From an uncultured Clostridia bacterium (GTDB lineage: Bacteria; Bacillota; Clostridia; Christensenellales; UBA1242), in the NCBI GenBank assembly GCA_937893125.1, contig CALBHW010000037.1, positions 4,818-68,817 on the forward strand: a stretch of 64,000 nt of DNA, in the 5' to 3' direction. Below are positions 7,567 to 19,100 of the stretch, piece after piece (position 1 is the first letter of the stretch; each line of letters starts with the position of its first letter). The notes below the pieces were generated by a model. The model did no database searches and was not told where the DNA came from. It worked only from the letters and a program-made list of their open reading frames with translations. The translations under genes were made by a program, and so were the position numbers.

Positions 7567-8571
7567 ATGAAAGTTTTATTAACAGGTGGTTTGGGGTACA
7601 TTGGTAGCCATACAGCAGTTGAACTTTTGGACGATGGCTACGAAGTTGAAATTGTGGACAACTTGTCCAACTCAAAAGAAGAGACGAAGGGAAAGATTGA
7701 ACAAATTACGGGCAAAAAAGTTGTTTTTTATAAAGAAGACCTTTGTAATATTGAAAAACTTGATGAGATTTTTAAAAAAGGGAAATACGACGCTATTATA
7801 CATTTTGCGGGGTTAAAAGCAGTGGGCGAATCGGTTGAACAACCGCTAAGATATTATGAAACAAACCTATTAAGCACGATAAACCTACTTAAATGTATGA
7901 GAAAATATGATGTCAAAAAACTTATTTTCTCATCGTCCGCTTGTGTTTATTCGATGGATAATGAGTTGCCATTTAAAGAGACGGGCAAGCTTAGCCCACT
8001 TAATCCATATGGAAGAACAAAACTTTTTATTGAAGAAATTATTAAAGATGAATGCTTTGCTCGTGGTGATTTGAGTGCAATTATTTTAAGATATTTCAAT
8101 CCAATTGGCGCACACAAGAGTGGGCTTATTGGTGAAGACCCAAATGGAATTCCAAACAATTTAATGCCATACATCACAAGAGTTGCTCTTGGAAAATTGG
8201 ACCATTTAAACATCTTTGGACACGACTATCATACAAAAGACGGGACTTGTATAAGAGATTATATTCACGTTGTTGACCTGGCGCGTGGACATAAACTAGC
8301 GCTTGACAAAATAAAAGATTTGAAAGGTTGCGAAGTGTATAATTTGGGAACGGGAACTGGATACAGTGTGCTTGATGTTGTTAATACCTTTAACTCAATT
8401 TGTGGGGATAAAGTTCGTTATGAATTTGCTCCTAGAAGAGAAGGAGATAGCGAGTGTAACTATGCTGACGCAAGTAAGGCAAAAAATGGACTTAACTTTA
8501 AAACGAAATATTCCTTAAAAGATATGTGCGAATCAGCGTATAATTACGAAAAAAATAATACTAAAAAGTAA
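7567..8571 (+). CDS. galE: UDP-glucose 4-epimerase
   Basis: This enzyme interconverts UDP-glucose and UDP-galactose (Leloir pathway and supply of UDP-galactose for surface glycans). It is an extended SDR of 334 residues, the normal length. TGGLGYIGSH is at residues 6-15 for NAD, SSSACVYS supplies the catalytic Ser, and Tyr148 and Lys152 (YGRTK) are the catalytic pair. RYFNPIGAH, GIPNNLMPYI and RDYIHVVDLA are GalE-specific. The start is fixed by AAAGGAG 6 nt upstream. It is monocistronic with its own promoter and terminator. Specificity for N-acetylated sugars cannot be excluded. Confidence 0.96.
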   Translation: MKVLLTGGLGYIGSHTAVELLDDGYEVEIVDNLSNSKEETKGKIEQITGKKVVFYKEDLCNIEKLDEIFKKGKYDAIIHFAGLKAVGESVEQPLRYYETNLLSTINLLKCMRKYDVKKLIFSSSACVYSMDNELPFKETGKLSPLNPYGRTKLFIEEIIKDECFARGDLSAIILRYFNPIGAHKSGLIGEDPNGIPNNLMPYITRVALGKLDHLNIFGHDYHTKDGTCIRDYIHVVDLARGHKLALDKIKDLKGCEVYNLGTGTGYSVLDVVNTFNSICGDKVRYEFAPRREGDSECNYADASKAKNGLNFKTKYSLKDMCESAYNYEKNNTKK

Positions 8572-8591
8572 CAATTTTTGCTAAACATTTT

Positions 8592-8627
8592 AAAAGACAT
8601 CTACTTAAATGTGGACGTCTTTTTTTT
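8592..8627 (+). terminator. intrinsic terminator of galE
   Basis: AAAAGAC (8592-8598) pairs with GTCTTTT (8617-8623), with additional TC/GA pairing after one mismatch, and a T-run to 8627. It lies 20 nt past the galE stop. Confidence 0.8.
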
Positions 8628-8704
8628 GTTGCGCTTTATTCAAATTTATAAGAATGGATGCTGTTTTTTTAAGCAAAATTGGTATTCTTTGGCACTAAAA
8701 CAAG

Positions 8705-8877
8705 CGGTCGCGACCGTTTGGTCGGTTTTATATAAATTGTATTATAAGCGAAAAGTAGCATTTCGACCGAAAAATCGGTCGTTTTGATATGGTTTTATAA
8801 ACTTTTATGTGTTTTTTGCATTAAAACGACTTTTGTGCTACTTTTATTTTTTTATTTCCGAACAATTAGTCGGAAAT
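8705..8877. repeat. cluster of palindromes upstream of the giant gene
   Basis: Within the 1-kb gap 8572-9582 there are three GC-containing perfect palindromes: CGGTCGCGACCG (8705-8716), CGACCGA-aaaa-TCGGTCG (8764-8781) and ATTTCCGA/TCGGAAAT (8854-8861 and 8870-8877). Two longer-range pairs surround the middle one: AAAAGTAGCA (8751-8760) with TGCTACTTTT (8836-8845), and GTCGTTTT (8779-8786) with AAAACGAC (8823-8830). A T-rich run follows 8845. They could be protein-binding operators or a folded RNA. The rest of the gap (8878-9240) is AT-rich and otherwise featureless apart from one DnaA-box-like site. Confidence 0.55.
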
Positions 8878-9100
8878 ACAATCTCTTTAATTTTGTTTTT
8901 GTCGCAACAAAAAAACTTTTTCTAGTTTAGAAGAAAAATAATTGGCTTGTTTTGAATAAAGAAGAGCATTTTTTTTTGGAGCAAGGTTTGATTTCGCGGT
9001 TGAAAATAATATGTATAATGTAACTGTTTTTTGTTTTAAAGTTTAAGTCAAATTGAGTAAGGAAAATTATAAAAAAAATTGTGCATAATTTAGATGAAAG

Positions 9101-9109
9101 TTATCCACA
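9101..9109 (+). promoter_or_regulatory. isolated DnaA-box-like site
   Basis: TTATCCACA, a perfect match to the bacterial DnaA box, in an AT-rich stretch. A single site is expected by chance about once in a window of this size and composition, so by itself it is weak. Confidence 0.3.
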
Positions 9110-9251
9110 AATATTAGGTTTTTGTGAATAAAATTTATGGAAAAAACAGTAAAAATAATTTGTGATTTTTTTACAAGAATTACAGTGTTTTTTTGCAAAA
9201 AAAATTGCAAAAAAAAGTTATAAAAATCTTTGGAAATTGTTATAAAATGTT

Positions 9252-9279
9252 TTGAATATACTGCGTTATATGTTATAAT
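9252..9279 (+). promoter_or_regulatory. candidate promoter of the giant gene
   Basis: -35 TTGAAT (9252-9257), 16-bp spacer, -10 TATAAT (9274-9279). A short inverted repeat, ATCGTA/TACGAT (9284-9301), covers the probable start. The leader would be nearly 300 nt. Several weaker alternatives exist in the AT-rich leader (for example TTGATT and TAAAAA around 9425-9455), so the assignment is tentative. Confidence 0.45.
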
Positions 9280-9582
9280 TTTATCGTAGTAATTTACGAT
9301 TTTGTGCGAATATTTTTTTAGTATTTTTTGGGCTAATTTATTTTGAATTTTTTGTGCTATTTTTGACAAGATTTTTTCTTTATTTTTTTAAAAAATTTTT
9401 TTGATTAAAAAATAAACGAATTTTGATTAAAAAAGAATTCTTGGATAAAAAAAGAAAATTGTTTTGTCACAAAAAACAAAATTAAATTTAGCAAAAAGTT
9501 TTGCAAAAAAAATGCGGAAGTTTATTTTTATTTAATTAAATATTTTTACAAAAGAGAGCAAAACTACAAAGGAGGAATCGTT

Positions 9583-10198
9583 ATGGATTTCAATGATGAA
9601 AATAGGAGAGTAAATAACGCAGGGTTAAATGCGAATAATAAACCTGCCCAGTCGGGCAGTGGTTTTTCGGCTGTAAAAAATCAAGCGACTTCGCCTATTG
9701 GAAGGGAAAATGTTAGGGCGACTAATTTTTCTCAACCTAATTCAGTGGGAATAAATAATGGTTCTCAAATTGGGCACGCTCAAAATATGAATGCATCTAG
9801 GATGGGGCAACCTCAAAATGTGCCGAATCCTCAAAGTGCTAGACCTAATAATCAGCCTTTGAGTCCTAAAAGCATTCGACCAAATGGAGCCCAACAGTTA
9901 AATGATTCTGGGCGACCTAACTCTTCGGGACAAAATGGTGGAGGCTTTGCGGGACAAGGTGGGAATTATACAAATCAAAATGCTAGACCTAATATGCAAA
10001 ACTTTCAAAATGTCAATAGACAAGGTAGCCAAAATTTTGGTGTGCAAAATCAAGAAAGTAGAAAGGATTTTGACAATAACAAAAAGGATAGTGACGGGGT
10101 GGAAAAGAAGCCTAGGTCGAAAAGGAAGATTGCCTTAGTTTCAATTTTGTTGTCACTTCTTGCTGTTGCTGGGATTATAATTGGGATTGTCGTTGCGC
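9583..10198 (+). other. cytoplasmic low-complexity tail and signal anchor of the giant protein
   Basis: Residues 1-205. The tail (1-180) contains repeated short Asn, Gln, Gly, Pro and Ser words (for example ARPNMQNFQNVNRQ) and few hydrophobics. The helix at 182-205 (IALVSILLSLLAVAGIIIG and a few more) follows basic residues, so the N-terminus should stay inside. No signal-peptidase site is evident. Confidence 0.8.
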
Positions 10199-13100
10199 CA
10201 AAAGGCGAATGTACAATTAACTTTGTTGGCTGGGCGGTTGAAGTGTCGTCTGAAACTTGTAAAAAAGGTGAAAGATTTGTTGCTCCAACGCCAGAAGATA
10301 TTAGGGATGAAAATGGAAAGGTTTTGCTTAAATTTGACGGTTGGACTTATGATGACGGCTCAATGTATACGCCTTCCGTTTTAAGTAACGACCTTACTTT
10401 ACACGCAAAGTTCACCGCAAGCGATGTTAAAACTACTTTTGTAAGTAGAAACCTTTTTGATGAAAATGACGAATATGTTTATTTGTATGAAACGACAACA
10501 AAGTATTTTGTTGAAAAAATAAATTTGGCTGATGTTGCGTCGGGGGTTAGACTTCTTGATACGGGGAATGCCAATATGTATCGTTATAGTTTTGCGTCGG
10601 GTGCAAAAACTGAGATTTCGACTTTGCAGACTGATACATATAGAAATTTTATTTCCAATTACTATAATATTGCTGATTTTAAACTCTTTGGCAGTGACAC
10701 AACTTATACTTCTTTTGACACAATTGACACTCCAAAGGGTAATAAGGCGTTTGTCATAAGTTTTGGCGCAAAAAATGTCAAAATCAATTATGATGCGAAC
10801 CTTTCATGCTTAAAAGATTTTTATTCGGGAGAAGATTTGAATAGGCTTCTATCGTCTATTTCAAAAGGCGCTTCGGAGTCTATTGTTGAATACAATACTG
10901 ATGGTTACATAATGAAACCATATAAGGAACAAATGGTTGACTATTTTAGACCAAGTAAACATGAGTTTTTGGGTTGGTCGCTTGTGCCATATGATACGAC
11001 GACTACAATTTCGTCGTCATCTTATATTCCATATGGTGTGACGGAAAAAATCGACAAAAATTTTCTTAGAAACAAATCAGAAATAACTCTTTACGCTGTG
11101 TGGACGGAATATAGGACGCCACTTAGAATTTACACGGACGCAAAACTTCTTGCCGACACAAAAATCGCAGTTGGCGCGAGTATGAGAATTGACGATTGGT
11201 CGTCGCAAGTTGATAAACTTAAAAATTACAAAGCGGGTTACGCTCTTATAGGCTTTAACACTCAACCTGATTTTACGGGTGAAATTGTTAATTTTGATAC
11301 AGTTATTGAGGGTGGAATTGACTCTAAATATTACAATAACGACGAAGAAGCAATCGTTTTGTATGCCGTTTATGCAATGGTTGTTGAAGATACATATTTT
11401 AATTTAAACACCGATTTACTTGACCCTTGCGTTGTTCCAAATGTGGACGAGTTGATTTCAAAATTTGATATTGTCCTTAATCACGACAATTTTGTGTTTA
11501 AGACAAGCGAAAGTGATGTTGGATATGTTTATGATAATGAAATATCCGCCACCTTTGACAGCGAAAATAATCGAGTTGTTTTGAAAAATTTGATTGAAGG
11601 CGCAACGATTAAACTCCCTAATTTTGAAAGAAGAAATAGGGATTATGTGGATTTGTCAAATTATAATTTAAAAGGCTATATTTTGACGACCGATTTAACT
11701 TCAAAGATAAAATCGGTAGATTCAACTTTTATTGTTACACAGGACGATACTTATAAGGATGAGAATAAAAACAAACTTGCTTTTGATCTTGTTTGGACGG
11801 GAATTGATAGCGTATTTTCAATTGAATTTTACAACTACCACTCTATTTCGCAAGACAAGGATTTTAAACTTGTAATGGAGTTTGTTTTGCCATATGGTGT
11901 GTCTCTTGACGCAAATTGGGCGGACGAGTTTTTAAATAATGCAACATTCTTTGATTTTAGACTTCGCAACCTTGACAACAATGAGATTTTAACTGAAAGA
12001 ACATTTGAAAGAGAAGGCTTTAAATTTGAAGGCTTTAGTAACGGCGAAGGCGGAGTGTTACTTGAAGAAACTTTACGCAATTTTACTTTAAACACCGACT
12101 TTTTCTATACAGGTGAAAGGCATCATAGACTTGTTGCAAAGTGGACAAAAGAGACATATGATGTAACATTCTCACTTGGTGGTGGAGAATATCTTTCGCG
12201 TGATGACGGCGAAAGTAGCGCTAGTGACTATGTATTGACCGTTGCATATGACGACGAAATAAATTTACTTAATGACGAGTTGTCTTTTACGGGCTACTAT
12301 TTTGACGGCTACCTTGACGAACAAGGAAACAAGTATGCGGAAAATGTTGAAAAAGTAAGGATTTCCGATGCTGTGACATTCACAGCGCAATGGGTAAAGG
12401 CTTATGTTATAACTCTTTTCCTTGACTTCTCGCGCGAAGAAAGTAGGGAAATTTTGGTTGAAAAGAACGGTGATTTTGTCTTGACTGGCAAGGAATTTTC
12501 CGACTTAAATGACGCTTATATCTTTGAGAGATACAGTGTAAGTTTGGTTGACAATACAAAAGATACGGTAGGTTTTAACGTAAGTGATAAAAAACAATCG
12601 TTTATCGGCGTTGAACGCGACATTGAAATGTACGCGATGTGGTTTAAGGTGTCGTATAGTAACGGCGACGACGGAAGTTTAGGTGTGACTGACTCTAAAA
12701 CTGAAGAATATTATGTGACAAATAAGGCAAGTTTCAGACTTTTGAACAATCCTTATTCACTTCCAGACGAAAAAGATTATTATCAATTTGATGGTTGGTC
12801 AGTTGACGGGTCAATTGATACTTACAGCGAAAATTATTACTATTTGATTTCGCAATCGTCACCAAAAAATATCTCTGTTACGGCTAAGTGGAGACTAAGA
12901 AATGTTAAAGTCGTAATGTATTATGACGCGCAAGAATCGTCAAATTATGTCGATGGGCTTGCCATTAACAATCAATTTATTGTGTCGAGTGATAACGGCA
13001 GGCTTGTAAATGGGAACGGGCGTGAAATTGACTACATTTTTGACTCACAAAATGCAAAATTTATCGAAAAGAACGCAACAAGTTTTGTTATTTCAGTTCC

Positions 13101-16100
13101 AACAATTGTAAATGATAGAGGCGAAAAAGATTCGCGTATTGTAAAAATTGACGGCGAATATGTATATAAGATATTTACAATGTGGAAATATGTTATCACA
13201 TATATTTCTAGCGATGTGGGCGTGGTGCAAGTTATTGCAAACGAATTTTTAGGGGCAAGTTTGAAGTCGGGCGCGACGCTTGATAGTAATAATATGACAA
13301 GCCTAAACAATATTGACGACTCATATGTTCTCACCCTTCCAAATAGGGAAAAGGTGGAAGGAGAAAAATCAAACGGCGGGTTTGGCTTCAAAATTTCAAG
13401 AAAATTCTTTGAAAAATGGTCAAGTGATAGTGTCCAAATCGTTGAAAATAGTGGCGTCCAAACGGCAAAAATCGTAAAAGACACAACTTTTACTGCTAGC
13501 TGGCGCGGACTTGATTATACTCTTCATCTTGTAGACTCTCTTGGAGGACTAACTTCAAGGGATATTTCGGTCAAATATGGTGAAGAAATTTTGCTTAGCG
13601 ACCATTTTACAGCAGATGAAAAAACAAGGCTTTTTGGCGGAAGTAACGGGTGCTATAAAGTTTTGACTAAGATGTCTTATGAATATAGCGGAGCGTCTAA
13701 AACATTTAGTATTGACGAACCGATCGTTTTTGGCACGCAAGATGTGGGCGGTTTTATTCTTGAAAGTGACTTAACGGATAATGAAGCGGAATTCCGCGTC
13801 GTTTGGGAAGAAAAACAATACACGATGACCGTCCTTTTGTCAGGTGGCGAATGGGATAGCGGGGTAAGTTCGACCGACGAGTTTATTGATTTAAACGGAA
13901 CGCTCAAAAAGGATAGCGACAACAATTACTATTTTGAGTATCCAGTTTTCTATTCGTCGTTAAGTGCTGACGGCGTTCAAGTCGGGTTTAAGGGGCTTAA
14001 AAAGAACGGATATAGACTAAATGGCTTTACTGGCTCTGACTTTTTGTCCGAAATAACAAATGATAGTTGTGTAATAAAGTATTCTGGCACGGCGGAAAGT
14101 TTTGACGCGGGAGAAAGAAAAATTACGGCTGATTGGCAAAAAGTTTTGCATATCAACTTTAACTTAAACGGTGGAAGCGTCTCTTATAACGGAACAACAA
14201 CGGATACGATTTCAACTTATGATGTCGACCTTGACGACCAAAATAATACTACTATTGATTTGTCGCAAATTATGCTTGATGCGACAACTACTTTAAATGG
14301 TGGAATATTTAAAGGAAAAGACGGCTTTGAATTTGTCGGGTTTAGTTTTGACAAAGAAGGCTTTAATGCGACTTATCAAAGAAATGAAGATAGTTATTTA
14401 CTCGCGGGAGCGTTTAGTCTTGCGACATCTTTTGAAGAAAACGCGACTTATTATATTTTGGTTGACGGTAAGTATCAAAAGGCTACTGATGTAACAAGCG
14501 AAAATTTTGCAAGTGGGCAATATTATGTTTACAATGGGGCGTTCTATTCTACGCTTGTTCCTATTTCATTTACGACCGAAATGTACGAAAAATATGCAAA
14601 TCTTGCGTCAAGTTCAGTGACCTTGTACGCGGTTTGGAAAACTAGTGTATCATTTAATAACGGAAAACAAGAAGTCGGCGAGACTGTGTCATATTTCACG
14701 CCTATTGAAGAAAATGAAGTGGCAAGTTCGTCGGAAGCGTTCAATGTGGAATTTTTCTATAATCAACAAATTTCAGTTGAAGACCTTGCGCGTTTTGGCT
14801 TTAAGGCAAAAAATAGCGAAGTCTACAATATGAGCGGTTGGGTTTGTGATGGAAAGGCACTTACAAGTGTTACAATAGACAAAAAACTAACTTTGACGGC
14901 AAGGTGGAATGTCAATAAGATAACCGTTTATTTCAAAAACTACGACGGCTCTGATTTTGACGGGGTGGAAAAGAGTTTTGAATGTTTCAGCGGTGACACA
15001 ATAACTGGACTTGGCGAAAAATTTAATTTTGAGCCAACACTTTTTGGCTACACATTTATAGGTTTTTCAAATGAGCCAACAGATAACTTAATCGGCGAAG
15101 GTGACGCAAAAGACTATTACGCGCTAGACGCGGAATATGTCGTTCCAAGCAACTCAACAATCCTTTATGCGGTTTTCCAAAAATGTAGAGTTATTGTAAA
15201 ATACGAGCCTAACTACGCCGATGTTGTGTCAACTGGAATCACAAGTGACGACGGATATGCGTTAGACGAAGAAAATTACTATTATTATCAATTTGGTGAT
15301 AGTTATCTTCTAAATGATAGTGCTACTTTCTCAAGAAGATTCTTTACATTTGCGGGCTTTAATTTGTTTAAAGATTCGCTCATTCCACTTGCGAGTAAAA
15401 ATGTCGCCTTAACAAGAGAAAATGGCGTCACTTTAAACGATGCGGGCGAATATGTGCTGACTTTGTATCCAGTTTGGAATAGACAAACGAAAGAAATTAC
15501 ACTCATCCTTGACGGTGGAACATTTGACAATAGTGAGGCGTTTTACGATGAAACAAATGTTGACCTTTATAGGTCAGTTGTTGTTGGCACAACAAAAGTT
15601 GTTTTGACTGTTTACATTGGCGAAAATGTAACTGTGAAACTCCCAACATCGGATGTTTTAACAAAAGTAGGATATGAATTTGATTGTTTCTTAAACACTT
15701 CGGGCGGAAAAATGGGAGCATATGTTACTTGCGAAAATGCGGACGCAGTGACGTTTACTGCAACATATAAAAAGATTATTTCGATAAACATTCACTTTAC
15801 GGAAGATGACGTGCAACAAATAGCAACTGTTTACTACGACGATATGATTAGTTTTGACATTGTGGACAGTAGCGGAATTAGATTTACAAATATGGGCGTT
15901 ATTCCAAACGTAGAAAACACACTTTCGCACGAAATCAAAAATTATCACATAAAATCACTTTCAAGTAGCATTATTGCGGGTACAAAATACACAATGGGAA
16001 TGTTTTATAATGCGCGTGAAGAGTTTTTTGAAATTTCAAGTGCGTCAACTATCGACCTTTATGTTTCATATGAAGGTGACTTGTCGACAGTCAAATTTGA

Positions 16101-19100
16101 CCCATATAACGACGAAAACGAAATGTATATAAAGTCGTCCGACTTTAATTTTGGGCAATCGGTCACTTTGAGCGATGTTTTTGGGCAACCACTAGATAGA
16201 AATGATTATGTCGGCTACAACTTTGTGGGATATAAGTTACTAAATGTTGCTGGCGAACCTTACGAAGACGGAAAATATGAATTTGCGGATAATTTTGCAA
16301 CATTTAATCCAGAAATACTTGGACTTGACTATCAAAAAGTTTATGTATTTGTTGCGATGTTTGAAGAAAGAATGTTTGATGTTGAGTTTGACTTTGATGG
16401 TGGCGCATACGTATCGGGCGGTGTAAAAAATAGCAGTGCTACATTTAAAGTTCAATATAGTTCGCAGGCAAACTTGCTTGACATTCTTCGTGCGGGAAAT
16501 GAAGATTTAACAATTTTACATTCGGAAGATAGTGCGGACGGACGAATTCATCCACTTTATCATTTCACTGAGTTTACTAGCGAAGATATAGAAATAAATG
16601 GCAACGTTTTTACAATGCCAGCAAAAAATATAAAGGTTAAGCCAGTCTTTGAAAGCAACGAAATTATTTTGTCAATTGACGCAACGGGCACTCTTATTGG
16701 TCAAAGCATAGGACAAGGCTATTATGAAGCACTTAAAGAAAACAAATATGACTTGTCTCTTGGTGGAGTAAACAACAATTCGACATTATTCGTGAAAGGG
16801 CTAAAAATTGGCGACAGAATTGATTTTAGTGACCTTCCACTTCCAGTAAACATTGGTTTTGCTGGAACTTACGCTTACCTTCCAGATTTCAATGGTGCAA
16901 GTGGTGAAGTCTTTGACAATTCGGAAAAAGATTATACAAAAGTGGGAAGCACTGATGTCTTTGACTTGTTGTCATCTAAGATAAATCCAAACACTTTGAC
17001 AAATCTTGACAGTTTATATAGCGAAACTCTTGGCGGATTTGTGCTTTATTTCTCGACCGTTTGGGAAACAAACGAATATACAATAAATTATGTTCCATTT
17101 ATTCCAATTGTTAGCAATGGCTATCCAGTTGGCGCGACGGAAAAAGTCGTGACGGGTGAAACGACTTCACAAAGCGTGAAATACGGAGAAGATATTACTC
17201 TTCTTGCTCCATACTCGCTCACGGGCTGGACGCAAATAGGGTGGAGCACAACTCGTTCATTAAATGACGAAAAATGCGTAATTTATTACTTTGGTGAAAA
17301 TGGAGAATTGCCACATGGCGTTTATAATTTTACGACGGAACAAAGTGGCGTATTCTATTTATATCCAGTTTGGAGACAAAATACTTACACAATTGAACTT
17401 GTTGATACTGAAAGTAATAACAATCTGATGCGTGATGGTGTTAAAAGTAGTAGCCTTAGCATCAAATTTAAGTATGACGAAATAAGAACACTTGATGATT
17501 TGCTTACTGGCATTACAATAAACGAATTTACTTATAACGAAGAAAAAACAATCTATCTCGTCCCAAGCAAATTTGTCTATATGGCAAGCTCAACGGGCAT
17601 TGAAACGGAATTTAAGAGAGAAGATGTCCTTGTATTTAGCCAAGCGCCATACGGATTTATTGACGGAAAGGATTTTACCGAAAACACTATTCACATTAGC
17701 GTTGTTTTTGAAGAAGTTTATTACACAATCCGTTTCCATTTGCTTGAAGGCGGAATTTATCAAAACAACAATACTGAGTTAGCACAAAATTATAATGAAG
17801 AAAACGAGACTTATACCTTGGAAGGACTCGTGAGATATTCTGCGCTTAATTCAGCTAACATTGAAGACCTTTTCACAATGGAACAACTTTATTTGCTTAA
17901 TGAAAACGACATTGTCAAAATCCTTGATATGACTTACACATTGGCTGGTTGGTCGAGAAGTGCGGGCGCTGATAGAATGGATGTCTTAAAGGGGACACCG
18001 CTTAGTTATATTTTGGACAATCCAAAGGAGACTCTTAAAAAGACGGAAAATGGATTTGATTATGTCTTTAACTTCTATGCAATGTATAACGACATTTTGC
18101 TTACATTAAACGGCAACGGCGGAACAACTTTAACTAGCGCGCCATCTACAATTGAAACAGACGACTCGACTTGGATTAAGGAAGCAAAATCTGTTTACAC
18201 ATACGCATATTTTGGCAAAAATATTGATATTGACGAAGATTTATTTAAATATTTTGCACTTAACAACTACCACTACGACAAAAATAACCGTATTGAGGCG
18301 GACATTAGTTGTCCAACAAGTGAAAAATTTGTTGTAAATAGAGAAATGACTCAAATTGACATTTCGTGGATTGGAAATCTTCGACTTGTGTCAATGGTGT
18401 CGACGATTGGCGGAAACATCTCTGTCGCGAGTGACTTTAAGTATGAATTATTTAAGGTCGATGGTCTAGACATAGGTCTAACTGAAATCGCTTATTCTGA
18501 CCTTCCTGCTGACTTAACGGATGTTTACGCATACATTTATACGGCGCAAACATTGTCCTCTCTTGAAACGGGGACTCTTGTTCTAGCGAGCACGCTTGGA
18601 GAACTTTCAAGCAAATATACTTATTACAAAAAGGCACCAATTGGAATAACTTTTAAAGCGCGTTTTGGTGACGAAATAACAGACTTAAATAAGGTCGAAA
18701 TTGTGGGCAACTCAGTTACATTTACGGGCTGGGGTGACGAATACGGCATTTATTCGGGGGACGATTGCAAACTAAACGTTGAGCAAGCTGACGGAGATAT
18801 AATTTGCCTATTCTCGCAATCGGAAAATGTCTATGTTACATTCAATCTAAATGGCGGAATTTATTATGACACGACAAAGAGTGAGTGGGTAGAAAAAATT
18901 GCACCTTACAAACTTTTGACTGTTAGCGGAAGTTCATTATTTTATATTGACCTTCCACTTGACATCCTAAACGGTGCGGGGCTTGGTCCAACAAAAACGG
19001 GCTATCAATTTATCGGGTGGTCGACATATGAAAATTATGATTTGTACCTTGCGGGCGACAGAAGTTTGCTTTATTCAAGAACGGGATTTGAAGATATCGT

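Noticed and set aside
8578..8787. 69-codon open frame after galE
   Set aside because: It begins inside the galE terminator, has no RBS, and its translation is low-complexity with no recognisable features.
9067..9369. 100-codon minus-strand frame before the giant gene
   Set aside because: It arises from AT-rich DNA, with a TTG start, no RBS and a Phe/Ile/Lys/Asn-rich translation typical of chance frames.
9360..9395. Perfect -35 TTGACA at 9363-9368 as promoter of the giant gene
   Set aside because: No acceptable -10 element occurs at 16-18 bp. The TTGAAT/TATAAT pair at 9252-9279 is better.
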